Positions 1 to 6,696 of a DNA stretch of 64,000 nucleotides are shown here, piece by piece. Positions within the stretch are counted from its first letter, which is position 1. Each line of letters opens with the position of its first letter. The notes under the pieces were generated by a model. The model was not told the DNA's origin. It was given only the letters and a program-made list of their open reading frames with translations, and did no database searches. Where the stretch lies: assembly GCA_963708205.1 (NCBI GenBank), contig OY970196.1, forward strand, positions 1,984,001 through 2,048,000. Reading direction: 5' to 3'. The position numbers and the translations under genes were made by a program. The stretch is from CAVYTF01 sp963708205 (GTDB lineage: Bacteria > Bacteroidota > Bacteroidia > Chitinophagales > Chitinophagaceae).

Positions 1-1
1 T

Positions 2-58
2 ATTGATGGTGATAAGCCTGCTCCAAAAAAGCCGAAGGTCAAGCACCATAAAAAATAA
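2..58 (+). CDS. C-terminal end of a gene cut by the window edge
   Basis: An open frame enters from the left edge and ends at a TAA at 56-58. The 18 visible residues are lysine- and proline-rich and end KPAPKKPKVKHHKK. Such basic tails are common on ribosome-associated, DNA-binding and lipoprotein-type proteins, so no function can be assigned. It converges on the minus-strand rnpB gene, whose 3' end begins right after the stop. Confidence 0.4.
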   Translation: MDGDKPAPKKPKVKHHKK

Positions 59-411
59 AAACTACAAGCCTCGTAAGCCGGATTCTGTTTTTACACTATC
101 ATTTATCTGCGATGTACATTGCTGCACACCTGTAGCTGCCTACCCTGAAGCTCGCGCGGGCAGCGCTCAATCGCTTCTATATTCGGCATTACAGCATCCA
201 GGGTTTACCCAAAGCATGCATTACTGTCACGCTCTTGTGAGCTCTTACCTCACATTTTCACCCTCATCCCGCAATTGTGCGGGACAGTTATTTTCTGTGG
301 CACTTTCCCGCGGCGCAAGCGCCTGTCCTGATGTTATCAGGATAGATTGCCCTTCGCTGTCCGGACTTTCCTTACCGCCGTTACGCGGCACGATAGTTCG
401 GGCTTGTAGCA
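59..411 (-). ncRNA. rnpB: RNase P RNA (class A)
   Basis: This is the catalytic RNA of RNase P, which trims the 5' leaders of precursor tRNAs. Read on the minus strand it carries the conserved GGAAAGTCCGGAC element near its 5' end (complement of 359-371), a GGTAAGAGCTCAC element in the middle (237-249), and the 3' signature ACAGAATCCGGC (77-88). The ends form a perfect 9-bp P1 helix, CTACAAGCC near the 5' end with GGCTTGTAG at the 3' end, which fixes the boundaries to within a few bases. A TAnnTTTG element lies just upstream. The open frame on the opposite strand is incidental. Confidence 0.95.
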
Positions 412-414
412 ATG

Positions 415-422
415 CAAATATA
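415..422 (-). promoter_or_regulatory. -7 element of the rnpB promoter
   Basis: On the minus strand this reads TATATTTG, a perfect match to the Bacteroidota -7 consensus TAnnTTTG. It sits about 5 bases before the RNase P RNA 5' end, as expected for a start at 408-411. No clear TTTG box is seen 19-21 bases upstream, where repeat copy 1 ends. Confidence 0.7.
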
Positions 423-430
423 GAAGAAGA

Positions 431-501
431 TTTTTTTGGTACCAGAGAGTTGAATATCTATAAGCTTTACTTGCGTCGCACTCTTGTACATTCTGTAATT
501 C
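431..501 (-). repeat. Dispersed intergenic repeat, copy 1
   Basis: On the minus strand this copy contains GTACAAGAGTGCGACGCAA followed by GTAAAGCTTATAG and ends in a CAAAAAAA run. It begins GAATTAC and has an imperfect partner GATATTC about 43 bases on. It fills the gap between the Smr gene stop and the rnpB promoter. It is most like copy 3 at 11919. Confidence 0.8.
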
Positions 502-517
502 TATTCAGCAATTCATT

Positions 518-1543
518 TTAATCATTAAAGAAAATTTCTGTTGCACCATATCCAAATCTTGGATCGTATTGATTAATAAAAAAGCGCACTTCCTTTTTCG
601 TTTTGAGAATATCGTGAATTTCATCCCGCAGTTTTCCTGTGCCAATGCCATGAATAACAATAAAACTTTGCAGATGATGCGCCGCAGCAAGCGTAAACCA
701 TTTTTCAAATTCCTTCAGTTGAATGGTTAATATTTCAAAGTTGCTCAGGTGTTGCCAGTCAGAAATTAATTTTTCAATATGCAGATCTAGAATGCTTCTC
801 GCAGGCTCCAGGTTTTGCCTGATTTGTTTTGCATTGTAAAGTTTAAATTCATTTGTTTTCAATCTTGGAAAATCAATCCTTTCTTCTTCCGATTTATCAG
901 GATAATTTTCAAAAAGCAAATACGAAAAAGATGGTTCGTTTTTCTCTTTCATCTTTTCTATCTTTTGAAAAACCTGTTTGGGCTTTAGTTTCAGCGAAGT
1001 TTCAAAATAGTCTGACTTTGTTTTCTCAGCATTCATTAAAGAAAATTCAAAATAAAATGCAGGGCTGTCGTTAATGTTTTCAAACAAAATATCATGCAGA
1101 TAAAAATCTTTGAAGGCATTTATTTCATTGTTGAGGTCAAAATTTGTTTTGCCTTCAAACTGTTGCGTATAAATAAACTTATAACCTTTATCAGTTTTAT
1201 TTTGCAGATAAACTTTCAGTTCTTTTACTATCTCATCATCAAATTCATCAAACGCAAACTTGGGAATAAAATACAGAAACACACCTTCAGAAACTTCATT
1301 TTTCTCTTCAATATTTTTTTCTTTTTTTATTTGATCAGCATATTTTTTTGCAGGCTTTTGTTCTTCAAATAATTTTGATTTTGAAAAACGATTAAAATAC
1401 GGAAAGTCAATCTGGCCAATATAAACAGGGAATCTTACGCCGCGAACTTCTACCAAAACCATTTGCTTATCAATTATCTCAATGATTATTCCTTCTTCTT
1501 TGTTGTGCAAAATAATAATATCATCTCCCGGTTGAAATTTCAT
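518..1543 (-). CDS. DUF2027/Smr domain protein
   Basis: A 341-residue protein whose C-terminal portion (about 253-341) is an Smr domain, the nuclease-type module found at the end of MutS2. It shows DLHIEKL at its start, the HGIGTGKLR loop at 298-306 and a GYGATEI ending. The N-terminal part begins MKFQPGDDIIILHNKEEG, a small beta-barrel-like start followed by a linker, as in the DUF2027 proteins of this phylum. Smr domains act on DNA junctions or on ribosome-bound mRNA; which applies here is not known. The start is the ATG at 1543, with the rpsP terminator upstream, so the gene is probably transcribed separately. Confidence 0.85.
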   Translation of the reverse strand: MKFQPGDDIIILHNKEEGIIIEIIDKQMVLVEVRGVRFPVYIGQIDFPYFNRFSKSKLFEEQKPAKKYADQIKKEKNIEEKNEVSEGVFLYFIPKFAFDEFDDEIVKELKVYLQNKTDKGYKFIYTQQFEGKTNFDLNNEINAFKDFYLHDILFENINDSPAFYFEFSLMNAEKTKSDYFETSLKLKPKQVFQKIEKMKEKNEPSFSYLLFENYPDKSEEERIDFPRLKTNEFKLYNAKQIRQNLEPARSILDLHIEKLISDWQHLSNFEILTIQLKEFEKWFTLAAAHHLQSFIVIHGIGTGKLRDEIHDILKTKKEVRFFINQYDPRFGYGATEIFFND

Positions 1544-1585
1544 TGAGCATATTATTGCTTAAAGTTATGCGCTTTAAAAAACTGC

Positions 1586-1622
1586 TATAAAAAAAGTCTT
1601 GCCATTTTTTTTGACAAGACTT
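1586..1622 (-). terminator. Rho-independent terminator after rpsP
   Basis: On the minus strand an 11-bp stem (AAGTCTTGTCA with TGGCAAGACTT, one G-U pair) closes a poly-A loop and is followed by a run of T. It begins 22 bases after the S16 stop codon. Confidence 0.88.
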
Positions 1623-1643
1623 AAAGATTTCTTAGCACAATAA

Positions 1644-2087
1644 TCAGGCTTGCGAAGTATTGCCATCATTCTCAACTTTGCGAACAACTGGCTGTTGCGT
1701 ACGGCGTGAGCGCTGTTGCTTTTTATGCACTTCATTACGCTTGCGCACACTGTTTTCATGCTCTTCATGCCAGGTCTGAAACTTAACCATCGCGGTTGCT
1801 TCATCAAACAATCCAAGCTTTACACCACGCAATAAATGCTTTAAATAAAGAACACCTTTAAATGAAAGTATTTTGCGAACCGTGTCTGTTGGTTGTGCGC
1901 CTTTGTGCAGCCATTCAAGTGCCTTCTGCCGATCAAGCTGAACCGTTGCAGGAACCGTCAAAGGGTTGTACGTTCCAATTTTCTGGATGAACTTTCCATC
2001 TCTGGGAGCACGCGCATCAGCCACAACTATAAAATAAAATGGGCGTTTTTTACTGCCGTGTCTTTGTAGTCTTAGTTTTACTGCCAT
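1644..2087 (-). CDS. rpsP: 30S ribosomal protein S16
   Basis: S16 of the small ribosomal subunit, needed for 30S assembly. The N-terminal 80 residues match the family closely: MAVKLRLQRHGSKKRPFY, then VVADARAPRDGKFIQKIGTY and a QPTDTVRKIL segment. At 147 residues it is longer than the 80-90 residues usual in other phyla. The extra C-terminal half is helical-looking and rich in Lys, Arg and Gln (about 100-147). Such extended S16 proteins are known in Bacteroidota. It has its own promoter and terminator and so appears monocistronic. Confidence 0.97.
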   Translation of the reverse strand: MAVKLRLQRHGSKKRPFYFIVVADARAPRDGKFIQKIGTYNPLTVPATVQLDRQKALEWLHKGAQPTDTVRKILSFKGVLYLKHLLRGVKLGLFDEATAMVKFQTWHEEHENSVRKRNEVHKKQQRSRRTQQPVVRKVENDGNTSQA

Positions 2088-2144
2088 ATAAATAAAGATT
2101 TAAAGGCTTTTAAATTTAAGGTTAACGAAATTATTTTCGGACGG

Positions 2145-2175
2145 CAAAAATAAGTGGTTTTTATGAAAGTGCAAA
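2145..2175 (-). promoter_or_regulatory. Bacteroidota-type promoter of rpsP
   Basis: On the minus strand TTTG (2175-2172) is followed after exactly 19 bases by TATTTTTG (2152-2145). This is a near-ideal match to the phylum's sigma-A promoter (TTTG, about 19-20 bases, TAnnTTTG). It predicts a transcript start near 2138 and a leader of roughly 50 bases. Confidence 0.85.
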
Positions 2176-2221
2176 GACATGCAATTAAGAAATTATTAGA
2201 ATTAAGGTATTCATTAACATC

Positions 2222-3478
2222 TTACACTTCAGCCATGTTTGGAATAACTTCTGACTTGTATTTGCCTGCAACCAACTTTACCTTTGTTTCTGTAAAAGCA
2301 TTTAATGTTGTTTCAATATCATCGTCAGTATGTGCAGCCGTAGGTATCAGGCGATAAATGATATGACCTTTCGGAATAACAGGATATACAACGATGGAAC
2401 AAAAGATGTTATAGTTTTCCCGCAGATCCATTACCATTGCGGTTGCTTCTTCCACGCCGCCTTTCATATAAACAGGCGTAACCACTGAATCTGTTTTGCC
2501 AATATCAAACCCTCTTTTTCGCAAACCGTTTTGCAGTTTCATCGCATTGCTCCATAATTTTTCTTTTAATTCAGGAGTTGTTCTTAAAAGTTCGAGCCTT
2601 TTTAAATTGCCAATGACAAAAGGCATCGGTAAACTTTTTGCGAAAATTTGAGAACGAATATTATAACGGATATAATCAATGATGATTTTTGGCCCGGCTA
2701 AAAATGCTCCGATGGATGCCATGCTTTTTGCAAAAGTTGAAAAATATAAATCAATTCCATCCTGGCATTCCTGTTCTTCCCCTGCACCTGCGCCGGTTTT
2801 GCCAAGTGTTCCAAAGCCGTGTGCATCGTCAACAAGCAAACGGAAATAGTATTTGCTTTTTAAGTCAACGATCTCTTTCAACTTTCCCTGGTCGCCTGCC
2901 ATGCCGAAAACGCCTTCTGTTATTACTAAAATGCCGCCTGCTTTTTGTTTATCAATCAATGCAGATGCGCGCTCAAGTTGCTTATCACAATCTTCAACAT
3001 CATTGTGTTTAAAAACATAGCGATGACCGGGATGCAAACGCAAACCATCAATAATACAGGCATGGCTTTCCGCATCATACACGATAACATCATGCCTGCC
3101 GCACAAAGCATCAATGGTGCTCATGATGCCCTGGTACCCGTAGTTTAGTAAAATGGCATCTTCTTTAGATTCAAATTCTGCCAATTCTCTTTCAAGCTGT
3201 TCATGAAAGTTTGAATTGCCGCTCATCATGCGCGCACCCATCGGAGAAGCAAGACCATATTGGTTCGAAGCTTCAGCATCTACTCTTCTTATTTCAGGAT
3301 GATTTGCCAAACCCAAATAATTATTCAGGCTCCATACAATAACTTCTTTTCCGCGAAAGTTCATGCGGCTCCCGATCTCTCCTTCTAACTTCGGAAAAGT
3401 ATAGTAACCATGCGATCTTTCGCGATGCTGACCGATTGGTCCGTAATTTTTTATCAATCTTTCAAAAATATCTGCCAT
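2222..3478 (-). CDS. Alpha-oxoamine synthase, serine palmitoyltransferase-like
   Basis: A fold-type I PLP enzyme of the family containing serine palmitoyltransferase, AONS (BioF) and KBL. These condense an amino acid with an acyl thioester and lose CO2. The PLP lysine is Lys251 in TFAKSMASIG. His139 (ESHACIIDG) is the stacking residue, and Asp218 and His220 (DDAHGFG) contact the cofactor. Serine palmitoyltransferase is favoured because Bacteroidota make sphingolipids and the acceptor-side motifs look like that branch. A cysteate acyltransferase for sulfonolipids is a real alternative. No biotin or threonine-catabolism genes are nearby. At 418 residues it is slightly longer than usual, with an extra C-terminal tail. 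Confidence 0.75.
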   Translation of the reverse strand: MADIFERLIKNYGPIGQHRERSHGYYTFPKLEGEIGSRMNFRGKEVIVWSLNNYLGLANHPEIRRVDAEASNQYGLASPMGARMMSGNSNFHEQLERELAEFESKEDAILLNYGYQGIMSTIDALCGRHDVIVYDAESHACIIDGLRLHPGHRYVFKHNDVEDCDKQLERASALIDKQKAGGILVITEGVFGMAGDQGKLKEIVDLKSKYYFRLLVDDAHGFGTLGKTGAGAGEEQECQDGIDLYFSTFAKSMASIGAFLAGPKIIIDYIRYNIRSQIFAKSLPMPFVIGNLKRLELLRTTPELKEKLWSNAMKLQNGLRKRGFDIGKTDSVVTPVYMKGGVEEATAMVMDLRENYNIFCSIVVYPVIPKGHIIYRLIPTAAHTDDDIETTLNAFTETKVKLVAGKYKSEVIPNMAEV

Positions 3479-3534
3479 AATTATTAAATTTTAAGCTCAA
3501 CTAAAGTAGATTTCTTATTCGATTTCGACAATTG

Positions 3535-3542
3535 CAAAAATA
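3535..3542 (-). promoter_or_regulatory. Probable -7 element upstream of the oxoamine synthase
   Basis: On the minus strand this is TATTTTTG, matching TAnnTTTG. It lies 57 bases before the start codon. No TTTG box was found at the usual distance, so the call is moderate. Confidence 0.45.
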
Positions 3543-3641
3543 AGTAAAAGAAAAAGACATGATTTTCATTTTATGTTTTTCATCGCATATTATTTTTATT
3601 TTAATAAAATCCATTTGATTTAATTAGGTTTTTTACACTAC

Positions 3642-3649
3642 TATATTTG
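3642..3649 (+). promoter_or_regulatory. Probable -7 element upstream of the phosphatase
   Basis: TATATTTG matches TAnnTTTG and ends 15 bases before the ATG at 3665, which would give a very short leader. A TTG lies about 25 bases upstream, farther than the ideal spacing. Confidence 0.5.
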
Positions 3650-3664
3650 CTTAAATCTTTTTAA

Positions 3665-5341
3665 ATGAAAATAATTCTCGCGCTTTGCATTTCATTTTTA
3701 ATTTATTCCGATATGCAGGCACAAAAGCCTGCTGCCATGCAGCATTCATCAACTGTTCAGGAGACCAGCAAACCCAAATTGGTTATTGGAATTGTTATCG
3801 ATCAAATGCGTTGGGATTATCTGTATCGCTACAATAATCTGTTTGCGACAACTGGCGGTTTTAAAAGATTGTTGAATGATGGCTTCTCCTGCGAAAACAC
3901 TTTTATTCCATACACACCAACGGTTACGGGTGCAGGACATACCTGCATTTACACAGGCTCAGTGCCCGCCATTCATGGCATTGTTGGAAATAATTGGTGG
4001 GATAATATCGAGAATAAAAAGCATTATTGCACTGACGATAGTTTGGTAAATACTGTCGGCGACTCTACAAGAGAAGGCGAAATGAGCCCGCGAAATATGT
4101 TTGCCACAACCATTGGAGATGAGCTTCGCCTTGCCACAAATTTCAGAAGCAAGGTCATCGGCATTTCCATTAAAGACCGTGCGGCAATTTTGCCTGCAGG
4201 TCATGCAGCAAATGCAGCATATTGGTACGATAAAAAAGGCAATTTTATTTCAAGCAGTTATTATATGGATAGCCTGCCCGCATGGGTTCAGGCATTTAAT
4301 AAAAGAAAAATTCCTGACTCGCTTTACGGTTTAGGTTGGGTGCAGTATCTGCCATGGAATACCACTACACAAAGCTATCCTTACAAAGAGTATGCATCTG
4401 AGGATGCGGAGCCTTATGAAGACAAGCCTTTCGGTGATAACCAGCTTGCAATGCCTTATGACCTGAGTAAATATATCGGGAAAAATTATGGTAAAATATC
4501 CACCACGCCGCATAGCAATACTTTGCTCACCTTAATGGCAGAAGCAACCATCACCAATGAAAAATTAGGAAAAGGAAATGCAACAGATTTCCTTGCCATA
4601 AGTTTTTCTTCGCCTGATTATATCGGTCATGCATTCGGACCAAACTCGTGGGAGCAGGCAGATGATTATGCGCGCCTCGATGCCACGCTCGCCAATCTTT
4701 TTGCTTACCTCGATTCTGCCGTAGGCAAAGGGCAATACCTCCTTTTCTTAACTGCCGATCATGGTGTGGCGCATATTCCCGGCTTTGACAGCCTGCATCA
4801 TTTGCCCGGAGGTTATTTCAATGATTCAATTATTTTAAGTAAAATAAATGCAGGGTTGAAAGCGCAGTTCGGCTACGACAGTCTTGCCATTGACATAGAT
4901 AATTTTCAGATCACACTCAATCATGCACGCATTGCTTCAGCATCACTCAATAAAAATAATATTAAAGATTGGGTGATTGATTTTTTACAAAGGCAGGAAT
5001 CAGTGGCGCAGGCAATTGACATAAAAAATATTTTAACCTACCCGATTACTGCCAAACAGAGAGAGATGTTTGCCAACGGATATTTTGAAACACGATGCGG
5101 CGATGTGCAGATAATTTTAAAGCCCGGCTTTGTAGAAAGCGAAGGCGTTGCCGATTCGCACGGCGTTTGGAATCCGTATGACTCCCATATCCCATTACTA
5201 TTTTATGGCTGGGGAATAAAACACGGCAGCAGCAATCACGAAGTATATATGACAGATATTGCGCCAACCATCTGCGCCATGCTGCACATACAAATGCCCA
5301 GCGGATGCATTGGTGAAGTAATAGAAGAGGTGATGAAATAG
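3665..5341 (+). CDS. PafA-like alkaline phosphatase
   Basis: A secreted phosphomonoesterase of the alkaline phosphatase superfamily, PafA branch, which uses a threonine nucleophile and two zinc ions. A signal peptide is visible (MKIILALCISFLIYSDMQAQ). Metal and catalytic residues appear in order: Asp46 in VIDQMRWDY, the probable nucleophile Thr88 in TVTGAGH, Asp and His in SPDYIGHAFGP, DH in TADHGVAHIPG, and a late His in ESEGVADSHGVW. At 558 residues it has the family's usual length. It probably releases phosphate from organic monoesters in the periplasm. It stands alone, divergent from the oxoamine synthase. Confidence 0.9.
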   Translation: MKIILALCISFLIYSDMQAQKPAAMQHSSTVQETSKPKLVIGIVIDQMRWDYLYRYNNLFATTGGFKRLLNDGFSCENTFIPYTPTVTGAGHTCIYTGSVPAIHGIVGNNWWDNIENKKHYCTDDSLVNTVGDSTREGEMSPRNMFATTIGDELRLATNFRSKVIGISIKDRAAILPAGHAANAAYWYDKKGNFISSSYYMDSLPAWVQAFNKRKIPDSLYGLGWVQYLPWNTTTQSYPYKEYASEDAEPYEDKPFGDNQLAMPYDLSKYIGKNYGKISTTPHSNTLLTLMAEATITNEKLGKGNATDFLAISFSSPDYIGHAFGPNSWEQADDYARLDATLANLFAYLDSAVGKGQYLLFLTADHGVAHIPGFDSLHHLPGGYFNDSIILSKINAGLKAQFGYDSLAIDIDNFQITLNHARIASASLNKNNIKDWVIDFLQRQESVAQAIDIKNILTYPITAKQREMFANGYFETRCGDVQIILKPGFVESEGVADSHGVWNPYDSHIPLLFYGWGIKHGSSNHEVYMTDIAPTICAMLHIQMPSGCIGEVIEEVMK

Positions 5342-5347
5342 TTAGTC

Positions 5348-5427
5348 GTCATACCTGCGAAGGTAGGTATCTCATAAAAACGAAGCAGTTGTAATTGGTT
5401 ATATTCCCGCCTGCGCTGGAATGATAT
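5348..5427. repeat. Inverted-repeat (REP/MITE-like) element
   Basis: A left arm GTCATACCTGCGAAGGTAGG and a right arm around 5404-5425 (CCCGCCTGCGCTGGAATGAT) are imperfect inverted copies separated by about 35 bases. This form, with TCAT.CCTGCG arms, is a common kind of dispersed palindrome in many bacteria. It lies directly after the phosphatase stop and may also act as a transcript-end hairpin. Confidence 0.6.
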
Positions 5428-5440
5428 TATAGCACAATGT

Positions 5441-5504
5441 GGTTTAGCGAGCTTTTTATAGAAAAAATATTTTGCTGAATTAAAAAGCCCACATTAGCAA
5501 AACC
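5441..5504. repeat. Nested inverted repeat
   Basis: GGTTTAGC (5441-5448) pairs with GCAAAACC (5497-5504). Inside it GCTTTTTA (5451-5458) pairs perfectly with TAAAAAGC (5481-5488). The two nested stems could form one large hairpin downstream of the phosphatase gene. Confidence 0.5.
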
Positions 5505-5658
5505 TTAGCATAATGAAAGCAGCATTCTTACATCTTACTAAATCGGCTTTACAAACAACCCCAATTAAGCAACTAATTTTTCCTTTCCGTTTTCCGGTTC
5601 ATTTCATCACTTTCCCATTTTTTATTTTTCGTTATCCCGACAGTCTTCAAACATTCCC

Positions 5659-5700
5659 CGAAAATGGTTTTCGCTTTCTCGAAAATTGTTTCCGCTTTGT
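5659..5700 (+). repeat. 21-bp tandem duplication
   Basis: Two consecutive 21-base units, 5659-5679 and 5680-5700, share 18 of 21 positions. Both begin CGAAAAT and contain a CGCTTT core. They lie in the leader of the fibronectin-like gene. Confidence 0.7.
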
Positions 5701-5775
5701 TGGAAGAGTAGTTCCATATCACCGATTTTGCTTTTCGTTCCTACGTCAGCCCTTTCGCTTAAGCGATCTTCCTTA

Positions 5776-5801
5776 CCGGGGTACCGGAAACGGTATCCGG
5801 G
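5776..5801 (+). promoter_or_regulatory. GAAA-tetraloop hairpin in a leader
   Basis: CCGGGGTACCG (5776-5786) and CGGTATCCGGG (5791-5801) can form an 11-bp stem with 10 pairs, one of them G-U, and a single G-G mismatch. It is closed by a GAAA tetraloop. No T-run follows, so it is not a standard terminator. A structural or regulatory RNA element is possible. Confidence 0.5.
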
Positions 5802-5903
5802 ACTTCGTTTGCTTCAGTCGCTTCCCCGAAATCGTCCTCCAACCTTTATTTTCCAACTCTTTTCAATACAAACCTTAATTTCTTCACCCCAAAAATTAAA
5901 ACT

Positions 5904-6530
5904 ATGGTAGAAAGAGTACTTACCGGATTCACGGAACTGGACGATATGGAACTTGACAAGCAATCAAACAATGCCGTAACATCGCTTACAGGCAATGCCA
6001 ACTTTACCTGGACGGGCACTGCTTTGATTGATTTTACAAAGGCATCGCAGATTTACCACAATGCGATGGGCGAGCTGAATACCGGCGGATCGCAGGCAGT
6101 GGTTGATAAAAACAACGCAAGGGTGGTATTGCTTCCATTGTTTAGTTCGGCGGCAATTATTGTAAACCAGCAGGCAGTAGGCAATCTTACAATGCTGCTA
6201 ACTTCGGGCATAAAGCTGGCTGCACACAAAGAGCATCATGAGCAGCCGCTGCCCATAAACATGCAGGTGGCAAATGGCGTAAATGGTGATATGGATATTA
6301 GTGTAAAGCATAGTCCGGTTGGCGATCACGGAACTGTGTTTGCTTACACGCCGGTAGCCAATACCGGCACGGACCCAAACACTTGGGTACTGAAAACGGT
6401 TAACGGACATAAAGCAACTATTTCAGGTCTTGCGCCGGGCAGCCAGTTCTTATTTACTGCCGCCTACAAAGGATTGGACAGTGAAAAACTTGTTTGGGCA
6501 GCACCCGTAAGCAAGTTTGTGGGGAATTAA
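5904..6530 (+). CDS. Fibronectin III-like protein of unknown function
   Basis: A 208-residue protein without a signal peptide. The N-terminal part (about 1-105) is helical-looking and includes SLTGNANF, then a KNNARVVLL segment and LLTSGIKLAAHKE. The C-terminal part (about 115-208) looks like one beta-sandwich domain ending in a TISGLAPGSQFLF fibronectin III-type strand. I recall this layout (TGN-F helix, K-aR segment, LLsSGF, then an FN3 fold) from many uncharacterised proteins in Bacteroidota, often with several copies per genome. No enzymatic motif is seen. The gene is visibly more G+C-rich than its neighbours and follows a structured leader. Function unknown. Confidence 0.75.
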   Translation: MVERVLTGFTELDDMELDKQSNNAVTSLTGNANFTWTGTALIDFTKASQIYHNAMGELNTGGSQAVVDKNNARVVLLPLFSSAAIIVNQQAVGNLTMLLTSGIKLAAHKEHHEQPLPINMQVANGVNGDMDISVKHSPVGDHGTVFAYTPVANTGTDPNTWVLKTVNGHKATISGLAPGSQFLFTAAYKGLDSEKLVWAAPVSKFVGN

Positions 6531-6553
6531 TGGCGAAGGAATGTTTGGTAATG

Positions 6554-6594
6554 CCCCGTATTTTTACGGGGGTAAATACCGTGATTTTACGGTA
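6554..6594. repeat. Two adjacent perfect hairpins
   Basis: CCCCGTA (6554-6560) pairs with TACGGGG (6565-6571) across a TTTT loop. TACCGT (6577-6582) pairs with ACGGTA (6589-6594). Neither is followed by a T-run on the plus strand. They lie between the fibronectin-like gene and the LamG protein and could be a regulator-binding site or a processing signal. Confidence 0.6.
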
Positions 6595-6696
6595 GACTGT
6601 AAAAAATTTTCTTTTGAATTTAGCTGCTGTAAGCATAAGAAACCCGCGAAGCCGAAAACGGGATATAGAGTAGGCAAAAAATTAAAACCGTACAAC

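Larger units (their letters stand above)
5505..5903 (+). other. Long non-coding, structure-rich leader upstream of the fibronectin-like gene
   Basis: These 400 bases hold no convincing gene. The open frame across them encodes a Phe- and Pro-rich peptide without family features. The stretch contains a 21-bp tandem duplication (5659-5700), a palindrome TCGCTTAAGCGA near 5755-5766 and a strong GAAA-loop hairpin (5776-5801). Its composition differs from the neighbours, with many CCG, TCC and TTCG runs. It runs directly into the ATG at 5904 and may be the transcribed leader of that gene. Confidence 0.5.

Noticed and set aside
3..521. 172-residue open frame over the rnpB region on the plus strand
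   Set aside because: It lies on the opposite strand of a clear RNase P RNA and has no family features.
5513..5878. 121-residue open frame in the leader of the fibronectin-like gene
   Set aside because: Composition (Phe- and Pro-rich, no recognisable fold) and the hairpins and tandem repeat within it point to non-coding DNA.
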